64,000 nt of DNA from Bactericera cockerelli (Eukaryota; Arthropoda; Insecta; Hemiptera; Triozidae). The translations under genes were made by a program, and so were the position numbers. The notes under the pieces were generated by a model. It saw only the letters and a program-made list of their open reading frames with translations, was not told the origin of the DNA and did not search any database. Below, in pieces: positions 10,893 through 21,928 of this stretch (within the stretch, counting starts at the first letter, position 1; every line of letters begins with the position of its first letter). The stretch spans positions 11,219,588 to 11,283,587 of the forward strand of contig CM044959.1 of assembly GCA_024516035.1 (NCBI GenBank), in the 5' to 3' direction.

Positions 10893-11282
10893 CATCCCTC
10901 TCTTCCTCTCTCTCCCGCACTTTATCTCTCTTTCTCTCTTAGGGGTGAGGACTTTAAAAAAAAAACAAATTTACTTTCGGTAAAAGAAAAATGTTCTGTA
11001 TGATGTAATTCCTTTCTCCCTTCTCTCTCTCTCTCTCTCTTCTCTTTTTTCTCCCTCTTCTCTCCCTCTCTACCACCCTTTTTTTCCTTTTCTATCCCTC
11101 TCTCCATTCTTTTCAACAGATTGTCGACTTTCCGTCGACAAAGTTCAGTAATGAGATAAGTTTCCAGTGGTAAATATCTTCGTTCTATTTTTAGATGTCA
11201 CTCTAACTCCTTGTTGTTTTTTGCATCTTCCATACTCCCTATGGTCCCTTTTTTCTTCTAAAACTCTGTACTATAAATTTGT

Positions 11283-11345
11283 TTCAGGGTTGGGTGGTAG
11301 AGAATGCCGCAGGCAATAACTCTGCCCTTAAGGAAAGACAAAGAA
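11283..11345 (+). repeat. Repeat P fragment
   Basis: The 5' part of repeat P only: 'gggttgggtggtagagaatg' and 'aggcaataactctgccctta'. Confidence 0.5.
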
Positions 11346-11569
11346 ACCCACATTCCCTTCGATTGTGAGGGGCTGGACAACAGGATATTAGGTATTTTTT
11401 AAGACATCAGTCCCAATGATCTTCGGGACTGAAAAAAAAAACACAAAAAATTGCTGTCATGAGATCTTCGGGGCGGTATGTCAAAGGGAAAGACTTCTGG
11501 ACATATACGTATACATAGTAGGTAGTAGGTATGACATTGGATAATTTTTGGTTGTTATCGAGGGCCGAA

Positions 11570-11760
11570 AAATACGGCCGAACGCATTAGACTTGCACGC
11601 ACGGTGACCTGGGTTCTATCCCCAGAAGTATAGAAAGATTTATACTCTGTAATAGGATGTTACTGGGTCAACACGTACGTACGTAGGACTAGATATTGTT
11701 GGCAAAGTCTGCTCCAACTGGGCAGTAGTCACAACCGTTACGCCACAGAGGTTGGCTAGG
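11570..11760. repeat. Two tRNA-like SINE head fragments
   Basis: 11570-11640 plus resembles the SINE H head (cgcattagacttgcacgc.. gacctgggttctatcccc). 11697-11758 minus is a shortened SINE F head ('gggcagtagtcacaaccgtt' and 'acgccacagaggttgg'). Neither folds as a complete tRNA. Confidence 0.5.
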
Positions 11761-11829
11761 AGTATCGCAATGCTTTGCTACCCTCTAAAGCTGTTGATAT
11801 AATAACACAATTAAATTTTGTACATAATT

Positions 11830-12001
11830 TTGCATTGGTAGTCAATTGTTTAAGGCTCTAGTCTTCTGTTACACCCAATGCAACTTTCTTCCTCATTTAT
11901 TTGAGTTTAAGTGACAATAAGACACTGAGTAACCCTCTGAAAATGCTTTGAGTATTAACCTCGCCTGGTGGTTACCTTCCACTAAAGAGTGTTATTATTA
12001 T
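11830..12001 (+). repeat. SINE B copy with internal deletion
   Basis: A diverged head (gcattggtagtcaattg) lacks the box B region. An intact tail follows (tgctttgagtattaacctcg and tccactaaagagtgttatt). Confidence 0.65.
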
Positions 12002-12265
12002 CTCTCTCCCACTCTTATCTGTTTGGCCTCAATCTTCTTTGAGTGTAACTCGATGAGCTTTTTATCTTCCTTTCAACAAGCAGGGACAAAATTTTGACCT
12101 CAATATTTCATTTCAAAAGTGGATTTCACTAAGACGACATTGAATGGATGGATAAAGACAGAAGAGAGAGAAATAAAGTAAAGAGAGAGAGAGAGATGGG
12201 GGAGGGAAAGAGAGAGAGAGATAGAGGAAAAGAAGGAGAAAGAGAAAGAGAGGGTGAAAGGGGAC

Positions 12266-12296
<31 letters not shown>

Positions 12297-12439
12297 TGAG
12301 AGGTGGCATCAGGGAAAGAGAAAGAAGGAGAAATAGAGAGATCCTTTTAAAGACGCAATTTGTAAGCGCCATGCAATTTTTTTCTTGAGGCACCTAGCCT
12401 TTTTTCTTAGGTTTCTATTCCCTTTTATATCTGTTTCCT

Positions 12440-12935
12440 AATTTTCCCCTTTTTATTTTCTCTCTTTTTCTCTCTTTTTCTCTCCTCTTTTCTCTCTCTT
12501 TTCTTTCTCTTTTTTTTCTCTTTTCTTCCCTTTCTCTTTTTTCTCTTTTCTCTTCTTTTTTCTCTTTCTCTTTCTCTTTTCTTTTCTCTTTTCTTTCTTT
12601 TCTCTTTCTCTTTCTCTTTTCTTTTTTCTTTTTCTTTTTTCTCCTTTCTCTTTCTCTTTTCTTTTCTTCTTTCTTTCTCTTTCTCTTTCTTTTCTTTTTC
12701 TCTTTCTCTTTCTTTCTTTCTCTTTCTCTTTCTCTTTCTCTTTCTTTTCTTTCTCTTTCTCTTTTCTCTTTCTCTTTCTCTTTCTCTTTCTCTTTCTCTT
12801 TTCTCTTTCTCTTCTCTCTTTTTCTCTTTCTCTTTCTCTTTCTCTTTCTCTTTCTCTTTCTCTTCTCTCTTCTCTCTCTCTCTCTCTCTCTTCTCTTCTC
12901 TCTCCGTCTCTTTCTCTTTCTTTTTTAATTTCACT
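12440..12935 (+). repeat. (TTTCTC)n-type pyrimidine satellite
   Basis: About 500 bp of nearly pure pyrimidine on the plus strand. The dominant hexamer is TTTCTC, with CT dinucleotide runs near 12870-12890. The minus-strand frame is an artefactual KEK/REKE string. Confidence 0.9.
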
Positions 12936-13609
12936 CTCTCTTTTTATTTTTATTATTTCTTTTTCTTACCTACACCTTTTTTTAATTTTCTCTATCTCTC
13001 TATTTTTCTTCCTCCTCTAATTTAACACACACTCTCTCTCTCCTTTTTACTTCTCTTTTGCTTTCGCACTCTCCTCCTCTCTATATAGACATAAGCTTCT
13101 TAATTCCCTTCCCTCTATTCCCTACTACCGCCCACACCTCATCTCGTGTCCACAATAACTACAGTAATTCCATCATAAAAGCTCTTTATCCACTATTTAA
13201 CGGCCTTCTATTTTACGACACTTGGAACACTCTAAAACTCGCAAAGGCTTTTAAAGGATATGCCACATCCGGGACTCTTAGGAAACAGTTGAACTGTTAT
13301 TAAATTTCTAGGCAGGAATTTGTGCTTCTGATTCCAGGAAAAAAGGCTGAATTACGTTTTAGTCAACTTTAACGACAGGCTGATGAATGTCTTGGGAGCA
13401 TTGCGTGTTTTATCTACTGGTTATAACTAGTTGATTAGTGTATATACTGTACCTATACTTATGTATATAATAAAATAAAATTATATTTTATCACTATAAT
13501 ATAGTTTTCACCATCTAATAAATTTAAAAAAAAACTAGTTCATCAAAATGATCAGAGCCATCAGCGTCGATTATACATTGAATATGTTTAGCTGTATACT
13601 AGTTTTCAT

Positions 13610-13830
13610 TCTGTCATCGAAGTTAAACAACGTCCAGTGAGGCTAGGATTTTGACGGGGTGATTATTCAAATTTGATCTCGTGACCTATTGCCAGCCCCA
13701 CTCAGGCTGGGTGAGGTTAATTTATGTAGCTAATTTTCGAGTTTCCAGCGAATGGAGGGTGAAAGCCCCGTCCTGATTTGACCTTGTATCGTTGAAAGTC
13801 TCATTAAACCCTGACTAAATCAATAACATC
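13610..13830 (+). repeat. 5S-derived SINE (SINE G), diverged
   Basis: Contains 'atcgaagttaaacaacgtcc', which corresponds to the 5S box A region. The central domain follows: 'ctcaggctgggtgaggttaa' and 'gtttccagcgaatggagggt'. The 5' part of the head is missing. Confidence 0.65.
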
Positions 13831-14895
13831 AAATATACTTGATTTGAAACGAAATAACGGAAGCTAATTAAAATATCGTATCGCTACAACCTCAATTTGA
13901 TGCTCATAATATATTTGTAGAGATGCATGAACGGGTCCAGACTAAAGATTCAAATTCCTTATCAGTGAGTGATAAGATAGGGGCTGGGTGCACAGGGCAA
14001 TCTTCTGTCTATGCTTATCATCCGTGAAATTATACGAACAATGAAAATCAACATAATAATAACCAGTCAGCAAATAATAGCTATTAGCCAGCGTCATTAA
14101 ATAACGTTTTTTCTCGATGTAAGCGGTGCCATTTTGTTATTACTTTAGTTGGAGATTTTTCTAGTAGTTTTTTCAAAAGCTAAGAACATCGTGTAGGTTT
14201 TGGTATCCTGTACACTAATTATCTCAATTATGTTCGGAGATATAAGGTGTAACTTTTAGGCTTAAATTTAACATTGACAGAAAGTTTGGGGTTTGGGTCT
14301 TGTAACTTGTAAACGGACTTTTGGTTTGAAAAAGCAAGGTAGAATTTAAAAAGCATAATTAGTTGAGAGTTAGATTCCGTTTAAACAACAAAAAAATCTT
14401 TCGTAATTCAGGAGTTATAAAACAAAATCTACAGGTATGTCCTTAAACAACACAAAATGGGGCTTAACTACCGAACGCTTCGAAATCGACCATATATTAT
14501 GTTTATTGGACTTTTTTTGTAGCCCATGGCTCACTGAATAAACCTCTTTTGGGTTGGCAATGAATTGAGATACACCCTGTATATTATTATTAATCCTGTT
14601 GACCTGTTCCATGATTCGGCCCTTATAATTAAACGGTAAATCCACATTTTGATGGGTTTTTCATAATCATCATGCCAGGATATGCTAGTATCAATATCGC
14701 GGGCATGACCCATAGCATCACTAAATCACAGATATGGGAAATTGAAACTTCCTGCCCCAGTATACAAATACGGAACTCGGTGTTTCAAATCGATCGTGAC
14801 AACATCAATAAAACTAATTTGTTCTAATATTATTGAAACCAAATTCAATTGTCCTAATTTTTCGAACCAAGAAATATCAATTGGTCGTTGCATGT
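13831..14895. other. No gene seen
   Basis: No supported exon or repeat family is seen. 14550-14580 includes 'atacaccctgtatattatta', a possible Tc1/mariner-like terminus, but no partner end was found. Confidence 0.4.
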
Positions 14896-15175
14896 GAGTG
14901 TTTCACAGCGTTTATTATTTCGTATTTATGAAATAGCAGCTGTTGGTAGACATTTGTGGTCTGTGTTATAGTTTGCCATTCCGTAGGATGCCTCCCTTCT
15001 GATGGGCGAGAGTGACAAAATACTTTTCATTTAGGTGCTGAATCAACACGAGCGCACCGGAAGGTATCCCTTACAAACGAATTTCGAATACAATTTTTGT
15101 TTGTCGGCTCTGGGGTTCGAACACAAGACCTTGCGTATGTGTGACCTTACCACTATGTGTAAGATTGAGGGTTTC
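14896..15175 (-). repeat. SINE D copy (tRNA-derived)
   Basis: On the minus strand there is a tRNA-like head with box B 'gtgttcgaaccccagagcc'. The body carries 'accttccggtgcgctcg' and 'cacctaaatgaaaag', and the tail carries 'ttcataaatacgaaataat'. It is related to 16752-17031. Confidence 0.7.
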
Positions 15176-15265
15176 GACAGCTGACTATAGCTGTCGCATC
15201 CGGTGTCTATTTTTGAACTTTAAAAAATATCTAGGGACCGACTTATAAAAAAGAAATAAATTAAA

Positions 15266-15490
15266 GTGCACTGGTAGCCAAGTTGTTAACGCCCTAGTCT
15301 GGTAATCCAGGTAGAGTAGGGATCCGTTGGTTCGAATCCCACCCAGTGCATGGATTTGTTCTCATTAATTTGGGTTTTGACCATATAATTTAGCTGGTAG
15401 AGGGTTAGGTGGTAGAAAATGCTCTAAGCAACAACCTCGCCTGGTGGTCACCTTCCACTAAAGAGTGTTATTATACTTATTATTATTATT
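15266..15490 (+). repeat. SINE B copy, full length
   Basis: The head 'gtgcactggtagccaagttg', box B 'ggttcgaatcccacccagtg', the body and the TTATTA tail are all present. Confidence 0.85.
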
Positions 15491-15890
15491 AAAGTCAAGT
15501 CGAAGATTTAACCAATCACTGAGCACGATAGTGTCGATAGCTTGGACTTGAGGGACAGTCTGGCTTAACTTAAATTTGCTTTTATTTCTGGGCCTGATAT
15601 CCAAGAACTAGAAGGAAAAAATTGTCTTACAAAAATCTATAGGATAATAGGATATTCTTTCTTAAGTCTAGTTCTGGGCTTATTAACTTTATGCTTTGCT
15701 TTTATTAGATTTAAAATTAATATTATTTTTATTATTATTATATTTACCGTCGTTCACTAGCAACTGCGTTATATGCTCCAATGACGCAATGGCTTATTGT
15801 CCTGCCCGCCAGTCCCTTCCCATCAGAATCAGGTCAGGGTCCTATTGATTAGGGTCCCGGTATTCACTCGCATCAAGTCATCACTACATC
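15491..15890. other. No gene seen
   Basis: Unrecognised AT-rich sequence followed by a short GC-richer stretch (15780-15860) without a plausible exon. Confidence 0.4.
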
Positions 15891-15967
15891 ATTCTATCAT
15901 CACGAAACCATCACTCCCATCGGGTTAATTAAGTAAAGGAGTTCTCAATAGCTTCTGTGCATGAATT

Positions 15968-16190
15968 GTGCACTGGTAGTCAAGTGGTTAACGCGCTAGT
16001 CCGATAATCCAGGTAGCGTAGGAATCCGTAGGTTCGAATCCCACCCAGTGCATGAATTTTTCCTAATTAATTTGAGTTTGAGACCACATAATAATAAGAC
16101 TAAGAGGGTTAGGTGGTAGAAAATGCAATAAGTCGTAACCTCGCCTGGTGGTTAAATTCCACTAAAGAGTAGGTATTATTATTGTTACAT
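15968..16190 (+). repeat. SINE B copy inside a duplicated ~80-bp segment
   Basis: Full-length family B (gtgcactggtagtcaagtgg .. aaagagtaggtattattatt). It is flanked by diverged direct copies of an ~80-bp segment (15885-15967 and 16190-16268), which share 'ggttaattaagtaa' and 'gagttctcaatagcttctgtg'. The flanking repeats are too long and too diverged to be a normal SINE target duplication. Confidence 0.8.
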
Positions 16191-16548
16191 CATTCTACCA
16201 GCATATACAACCTCCACTTCTATCAGGTTAATTAAGTAATCGAGTTCTCAATAGCTTCTGTGAATGATGTGATGGGTGCATTTCAAGACACGGGGTATTT
16301 ATCATTGTATTGTGTTGTATTTGTATTTCACAATTTAAATTTTTGAACAGTTTACATAGGTAGGTAGCCTAAAATTAACTTAAAAATATCATAAATCCCT
16401 TGCACCTAATAGCGCTTACTGAATATAAGGATGCTGCTAGCTAACTTTACGTTATTTCTTAATAACTAGAATTCTGCACCCTGCACCCGCAATAAAAATC
16501 ATATCTTACAGGTAACAGAAAGTACCTTCTACAAATCTATGCCTTACA

Positions 16549-16671
16549 TCATTATGTGGTCAAACACTTAAGTTAATGAGGAAAAGTTCATGCACTGGGT
16601 GGAATTCGAACCAACGAATCCCTACACTACCTGGATTACTAGACTATCGCGTTAACGACTTGACTTCCAAA
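16549..16671 (-). repeat. SINE B head, minus strand
   Basis: Inverse of the family B head and early body ('catgcactgggtggaattcg', 'tacctggattactagac', 'gacttgacttcc'). The tail is missing. A SINE H body scrap follows (16672-16740). Confidence 0.75.
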
Positions 16672-16751
16672 GCAGCTATTAATTTTTCCTCGCAAGATAT
16701 GAGTAGGTACATACAAAGTACAGAGCAGAAAAATTCCGACTGGTATTTTTT

Positions 16752-17031
16752 TTTAAGATGAGTGTTTTAAACCCTTTTTTATTTCGTAGCCATGAAACAG
16801 GAGCTACTGTAGACGTTTTTGGTCTGCCCATCCCGTAGTGTGCCTCCCCTCTGATAGGCGAGAAGTGAAACAATATACTTCCCATTTAGGTGCTGGAGCG
16901 CACCGGAAGGTATCCCTTACAAACGACTGTAACTAAATTTTGAATACAAATATTTGTCGGCACAGGGGTTCGAACCCGAGACCTTCCGCATGGCAAGCGA
17001 GTGCTTAACCACTGAGCTATTCGTGCGCTCT
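16752..17031 (-). repeat. SINE D copy, full length
   Basis: Reference copy for family D. On the minus strand the head is 'gagcgcacgaatagctcag', with box B 'gggttcgaacccctgtgcc'. The body contains 'taccttccggtgcgctccag' and 'gaggggaggcacactacggg', and the tail ends in 'gctacgaaataaaaaa'. Confidence 0.85.
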
Positions 17032-17285
17032 TTGTATGACATTTGTACTGTACCTACACAATTACCTAACTCCTGAAGTTGCTCAGAAAGCAAAGGGTGG
17101 ATGGTTTGTGACCGGGGTAGGGTTGCATGTCGGAAAACGTCGGATTAGGAGTCACCAAGCTGTCTAAAAGAAGTTGAAAAGAATTCAAACAGGAACAAAT
17201 AAATTATATCTGTAATAAAGTTTTCAAATTATAGATTCTAAAATAATATAGAACTCAGGGCCGGTCCATAATATTTTTTCAGCTC

Positions 17286-17560
17286 CATTTCTAATTTCTA
17301 CTGCCAGCGTCGATGGCGAATGCCAGCGTCGTCGATGAATGGACCGGTTCTCGTTGAATGGACTAGGATCACTGAAGTTAAGCAACGTCCAGCGAGGTGA
17401 AGACTTCGTGCTGCTGGCATTCCGGCCCAACCCAGAGTGGGTGAGATCAATGTGGGTAGCAGGTTTGTAAGTTTCCTGCGAATGGAGGGTAAAACCCCCG
17501 TCGTGTATAATCATGCAGTTGAAAAACGACGTTAAACTCTAATAAAACAAGCAATTTCTA
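17286..17560 (+). repeat. 5S rRNA-derived SINE (SINE G), long copy
   Basis: Head blocks in 5S order: 'gccagcgtcgatggc', 'accggttctcgttg', 'aggatcactgaagttaagc', 'aacgtccagcgaggtgaag'. The central domain follows ('gtgggtagcaggtttgtaag', 'cctgcgaatggagggtaaaa'), then the tail 'gttgaaaaacgacgttaaac'. The head has a small internal duplication around 17311-17330. Confidence 0.8.
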
Positions 17561-17869
17561 TTATATGTAGAGGGGAGATATTTTCTGTTGTTGTTAAGTA
17601 GTTATAGAGTGTTTCACAGAATTTTTTATTTCGTAGCCGTAGCCATGAAATAAGATTCATGAAATAAGAAATTTAGATTCTTAATAGTGCGAAATTATTA
17701 ATAGACATTTTTGGTATAATATGTACACTTAACTTGATGTTGATGTTGAGTTTAGTTTTAGATGGACAAACTATAATGCTTAAGTCCGAATTGCGATCCG
17801 GATTTTGTCTAATAATTTTGCCCTACATGTTCCGTTTTGTTTTCAATGAAATGTTCTGGAAAAGTTGTT

Positions 17870-18180
17870 ACTCGAACTCGTTTTTTCGAACTTTTTGATG
17901 AAAGATTCGAACCTGGGATCTCCCGCATGATAGGTGAGGATTTTACCACTGCGCTAACAGTGCGCTTAAAGGTATCTCATAAAACTCATGAAGTTAAGTC
18001 ATATTTCCGGCCCTACCCAGGCCGGGTGAGATTGATGTGGGTAGTTGGTACGATTCCCAGCAAATAGAGGGTAAAACCCCAGTCCTGACTGCTTCAAATC
18101 AGGACGTTAAACCAAATAGAATCAACTGGTCACAATAGATCTAAATAGAGGTCGGTGTGATAATTGGTGCTTCTCTTGAG
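17870..18180 (+). repeat. SINE F2 copy (F central domain, different tail)
   Basis: The central domain 'ggccctacccaggccgggtg' and 'tggtacgattcccagcaaat' is followed by a tail with 'aatagaatcaactggtcaca' and 'gtgtgataattggtgcttct'. The same tail is found inverted at 47893-48182. The upstream tRNA-like segment 17870-17970 is in opposite polarity. Confidence 0.6.
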
Positions 18181-18536
18181 GAACTCCAACCAGTCTACAT
18201 ATAATAAATAATATAATAAAAAAGGCATTATGTATGAGATACATAATTACATTAGGAAAATACCTACTTATTACCTAGCTTCTTTTGAGAGCATGTGGAA
18301 ATTGCATCACCCAGCGTGAATATTCATTCCCACATGCAGCTAATGCATTCTTAATCCTTGCGGGAAAATCTGCAGTATTCCATCTGCAACTTTAATCCTT
18401 TTCCTCATTTGAGTGAGGACCGTATTAACGTAATCTAATACCTAAACTGTTGTTTGCATTAGGGTCTGTTGTATCTAATACCTACTATTACTAATTCAAC
18501 TTGCCCATTAGCACAAAAGTAATGAACACTAATATA

Positions 18537-20237
18537 CAGTATGTCTCAGAAGTCCTGGCAATGGCCTCATAACTTTTGAATGGGTACGAATTTTTGGATT
18601 CTGTTTGTTTCTAAGGATAGGAAGTGCCCTATGGCCGATTTACTGGTGATGTCAAAATCCAGGTTCGAACCCCGGAAGTGGCACTTTTTTGATAAAAATG
18701 GCCATTTCTTGAGAACTTTAAATGAGAAGGTATTTTTTTAATTTCATATTATTAATTAACAGGTAAAAATACTGCATTCCTCAAAAAATAAATTTTCTAT
18801 TACTATCAGTGGCGGAGCTTTGGTGGTTTCAAACTTAAAAATCTGGTTTTTTGAGACACCCTGTAGCTTTGGTACCGCGGGACTCAATACAGTTGTCAAT
18901 GATTTAAAATGACGAAAAAAGTGTCTTGGAAGTACTGAAATGGATAAAACTCCGATATGTCACCTCCATCAGTGCCGGAGAGCAAAGTGTTTAAAGTTAA
19001 TAATACTTGTAAGATCACATTTTACCTATTATTTACCTAGGCTTCAATTATCCACCATAAAAACACACAACCATCACCAAATCGCAACTTTAGTGGGTAT
19101 CACAGCATTACAAGTCTAGTATAAGTAATTATACCTCATTCTTTCGAATTTAATTTAACTTGTAATGCCACCACTGATTGCTATTCTCAATTAAAATATT
19201 TACTCAATTGTCTTGATGAGGTTGAGTGAACCGCCAACACACCCAACCACATAGTCGAGTTATAATATTTCCCACCGAGAATCGAACCCGGGGATTCCGC
19301 AGTCTCATTACTGAATCTAGAAAGGGACACATTGGAGAAGAAACTCATTGCAATGCCATGAGGATCGAAGAGAGTAAACTTTTAAATCAAATAAATATTG
19401 TAGGTACCTACCTAGGCTCAGGAGTGAACTAATTTTGAACCTGCGTGGTCCTGAATCATGTTGACTCAAATTCATGATACATAGGTTATTAGACTTATTA
19501 GGAAATAAACAGGTAGGTAACTAATATGAATGTGGATAATTAGATATCTAGTTAATAGATAAATAAATCTGTTTCTCTTCACTTAACTAAGAGTTGAAGT
19601 TTGAAAACAATAATGTAGTAGGTAGGTAGGTACACATTTTACTCAACTAATCAATATCTATTTGTTGTTGTTCTTGTCTTCATTCTAACAATTGTTCACA
19701 AACTAAAGTTGATATCGAACCCTTTTTCACTTCAAGACAATGCAACTAATAAAATTGATTATTGTCATGAAAATAGGTCATTGTTATCCAACCCTCCGGC
19801 ACTGATGGAGGTGATATATCGGAGTTTTATCCATTTCAGTACTTCCAAGACACTTTTTTCGTCATTTTAAATCATTGAGGACTGTATTGAACCCCGCGGT
19901 ACCAAAACTACAGGGTGTCTCAAAAAACCAGATTTTTAAGTTTGAAACCACCGAAGCTCCGCCACTGATAGTAATAGAAAATTTATTTTTTGAGGAATGC
20001 AGTATTTTTACCTGTTAATTAATAATATGAAATTAAAAAAATACCTTCCCATTTAAATTTCTCAAGAAATGGCCATTTTTATCAAAAAAGTGCCACTTCC
20101 GGGGTTCGAACCTGGATTTTGACATCACCAGTAAATCGGCCATAGGGCACTTCCTATCCTTAGAAACAAACAGAATCCAAAAATTCGTACCCATTCAAAA
20201 GTTATGAGGCCATTGCCAGGACTTCTGAGACATACTG
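18537..20237. mobile_element. TA-flanked element with 444-bp terminal inverted repeats
   Basis: The arms 18537-18980 and 19794-20237 are inverse copies. Termini are 'cagtatgtctcagaagtc', and both sides are flanked by TA (18535-18536, 20238-20239), as expected for Tc1/mariner-type insertion. Each arm contains a tRNA box-B-like motif (ggttcgaacccc) and a second terminus-like motif (tgagacaccctgta). The 813-bp interior has no transposase ORF that I can recognise, so it is probably non-autonomous. Confidence 0.85.
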
Positions 20238-20477
20238 TATCTATGATTTTTTACTTGAGATAGAATTCTAATATTTTTATCGTGCTCGTTTTTTTGCTCC
20301 GATTTTTTTTTTTAAAATTGTAGATACGATTCTTTGATGTCGTCTATAATGTCTATTCTTTAAAAGCATCCTCTAGCCTCAATCGATCAAACTTTTACAT
20401 CTTTTATCATCTTTTACGTGTTCAAAAATAGATAATTTCCCTATTTAATAGCACCTGAAATATGTACATGTACAATT

Positions 20478-20665
20478 AATAATAATAACATCGCCTTCCT
20501 TATTTATACTGCCCGATCAAGACTATTAGGTCCCACTATTCCAGCAGTAAGCCCAAGAAGTATTATTATGTTGTAAAAATCGCAATTGGGAGGATAACTT
20601 GTCATGACCCGGCTGGGTTTCGAACCCGCGACCTCTGGTAAAGACCGCCGCTTTTACCGCCTTGT
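20478..20665 (-). repeat. SINE A copy, minus
   Basis: Inverse of family A from tail (taataacatcgccttcc) to box B ('gggtttcgaacccgcgacct'). The 5' end of the head is altered. Confidence 0.75.
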
Positions 20666-21117
20666 TTACCGCCGGAGCATGGAAATGAAGTGTGTTATTA
20701 ATGTCATTATTACAAGTTTATAAACATTTAGCAAACAATTTTCAAGGTACTAACGTGAGGCAGGCCAGAACAAGAGCTTTGACTGAAGCATTTTACAAGG
20801 CACACCTCCGTTTAACAGCGTCGTTGCGTGCCCACGGCTAATGACAGGTATTAGCCGTACAGAAACTGAGTAGCTGACTACAGAACTTTGAGCTTGGTAT
20901 ACTATGTTTCACGAAAGAAGTAAATAATAAATAACCGAACACAGTGAGGGAGCGAAGCAACATGAAAGAATAAGAGGAAAGCTAAAGGTAGGTACAGAAC
21001 AATAATGTTCTGGGCTTAATATTAGCTTTATGCTGCCTTTATTAGATTTCATAATAATATTTTTTATTATTATTATTATTATTAGATAACACAATGACAT
21101 AATAAACAAAACAAAAG

Positions 21118-21300
21118 ACGGCACTCTGAAAATCCAGAGGTCGCGCGGGTTCGAAACCCAGCCGGGACATGACAAGCTAACCTCCCATTTGGAATTTTTA
21201 CCACATAATAATACGTCTTGGGCTTACTGCTGGAGAAATGGGACTTGATAGTCGCAATCGGGCAGTTTGAATAAGGCGATATTATTATTATTATTTATTA
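21118..21300 (+). repeat. SINE A copy, 5' truncated
   Basis: Begins in the anticodon region (ggcactctgaaaatccagag). Box B is 'gggttcgaaacccagccggg'. Body and tail are intact. Confidence 0.8.
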
Positions 21301-21304
21301 TTCA

Positions 21305-21528
21305 CCGTGCGCATTAGTAGTTAAGTTGTTAAGGCGCTAGTCTGGCAATCCAGGTGGCGTAGGGATCCGTTGGTTTGAATCCCACCCAATGCATGAATTT
21401 TTCCTCAATAATTTGAGTTTGTGACCACATAATAATAAGACTCTGGGGGTTGCGTGGTAGAAAATGCTTGAAGCATTAACCTCGCATGCTGGTTACCTTT
21501 CATTAAAGATTATTATTATTATTAGATA
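21305..21528 (+). repeat. SINE B copy
   Basis: The head 'gcgcattagtagttaagttg', box B 'ggtttgaatcccacc', and the family body and TTATTA tail are present. It lies 5 bp after the SINE A copy. Confidence 0.8.
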
Positions 21529-21563
21529 TTATTATAAGTTTATCTATATGGAGTGAGGTGTTT

Positions 21564-21928
21564 TCTTCTTTTGCTCTTCTTTTACTCTGTCTTATTCCGC
21601 TTGAGCAGGGTCGAAGTTGTTCAACCTCATGGTTGAGGTTGGTTGGTTTTGGCACATTTTTTACAGCCGGATGCCCTTCCTAACGCCAACGATTCTATTT
21701 GATTTAACGTACTGGACTAGGACGGGGATTTTACCTTCCATTCGCTGGAAATCGTACCAGCTACCCACATTAACCTCACCCAGCCTGGGTAGGGCCGGAA
21801 ATGCCAGCCTCACATGTATACGGAGGGAACAGAATTTTCTGTGTGAAAAATCTGCTCCGAATGGGGATCGAACTCAGCATCTCTGGACTACGGGCAGTAG
21901 GCACAACCGTTCCGCCACGGAGGCTGGT
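21564..21928 (-). repeat. SINE F copy, full length (tRNA-derived)
   Basis: On the minus strand: head 'agcctccgtggcggaacggt' and 'gttcgatccccattcgg'. The central domain is 'ggccctacccaggctgggtg', 'ggtacgatttccagcgaatg'. The tail is 'ggcgttaggaagggcatcc', 'caacctcaaccatgaggttg', and it ends in an (AGAAG)-rich run. About 350 bp. Confidence 0.85.

Larger units (their letters stand above)
7200..13080. repeat. Long polypyrimidine domain (CT-rich on the plus strand)
   Basis: Repeated (CT)n, (TTTCTC)n and CCCTCT tracts occur at 7203-7370, 8040-8170, 8280-8770, 9790-10010, 10130-10200, 10360-10440, 11015-11110 and 12440-12935. Unique or SINE sequence separates them. Only 12150-12335 is purine-rich on the plus strand. 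Open frames inside are low-complexity Ser/Leu/Phe or Arg/Glu/Lys strings and are not genes. Confidence 0.85.

Noticed and set aside
12425..12934. 169-aa Lys/Glu/Arg-rich open frame on the minus strand
   Set aside because: It is the translation of a TTTCTC pyrimidine repeat with no start context or conserved domain.
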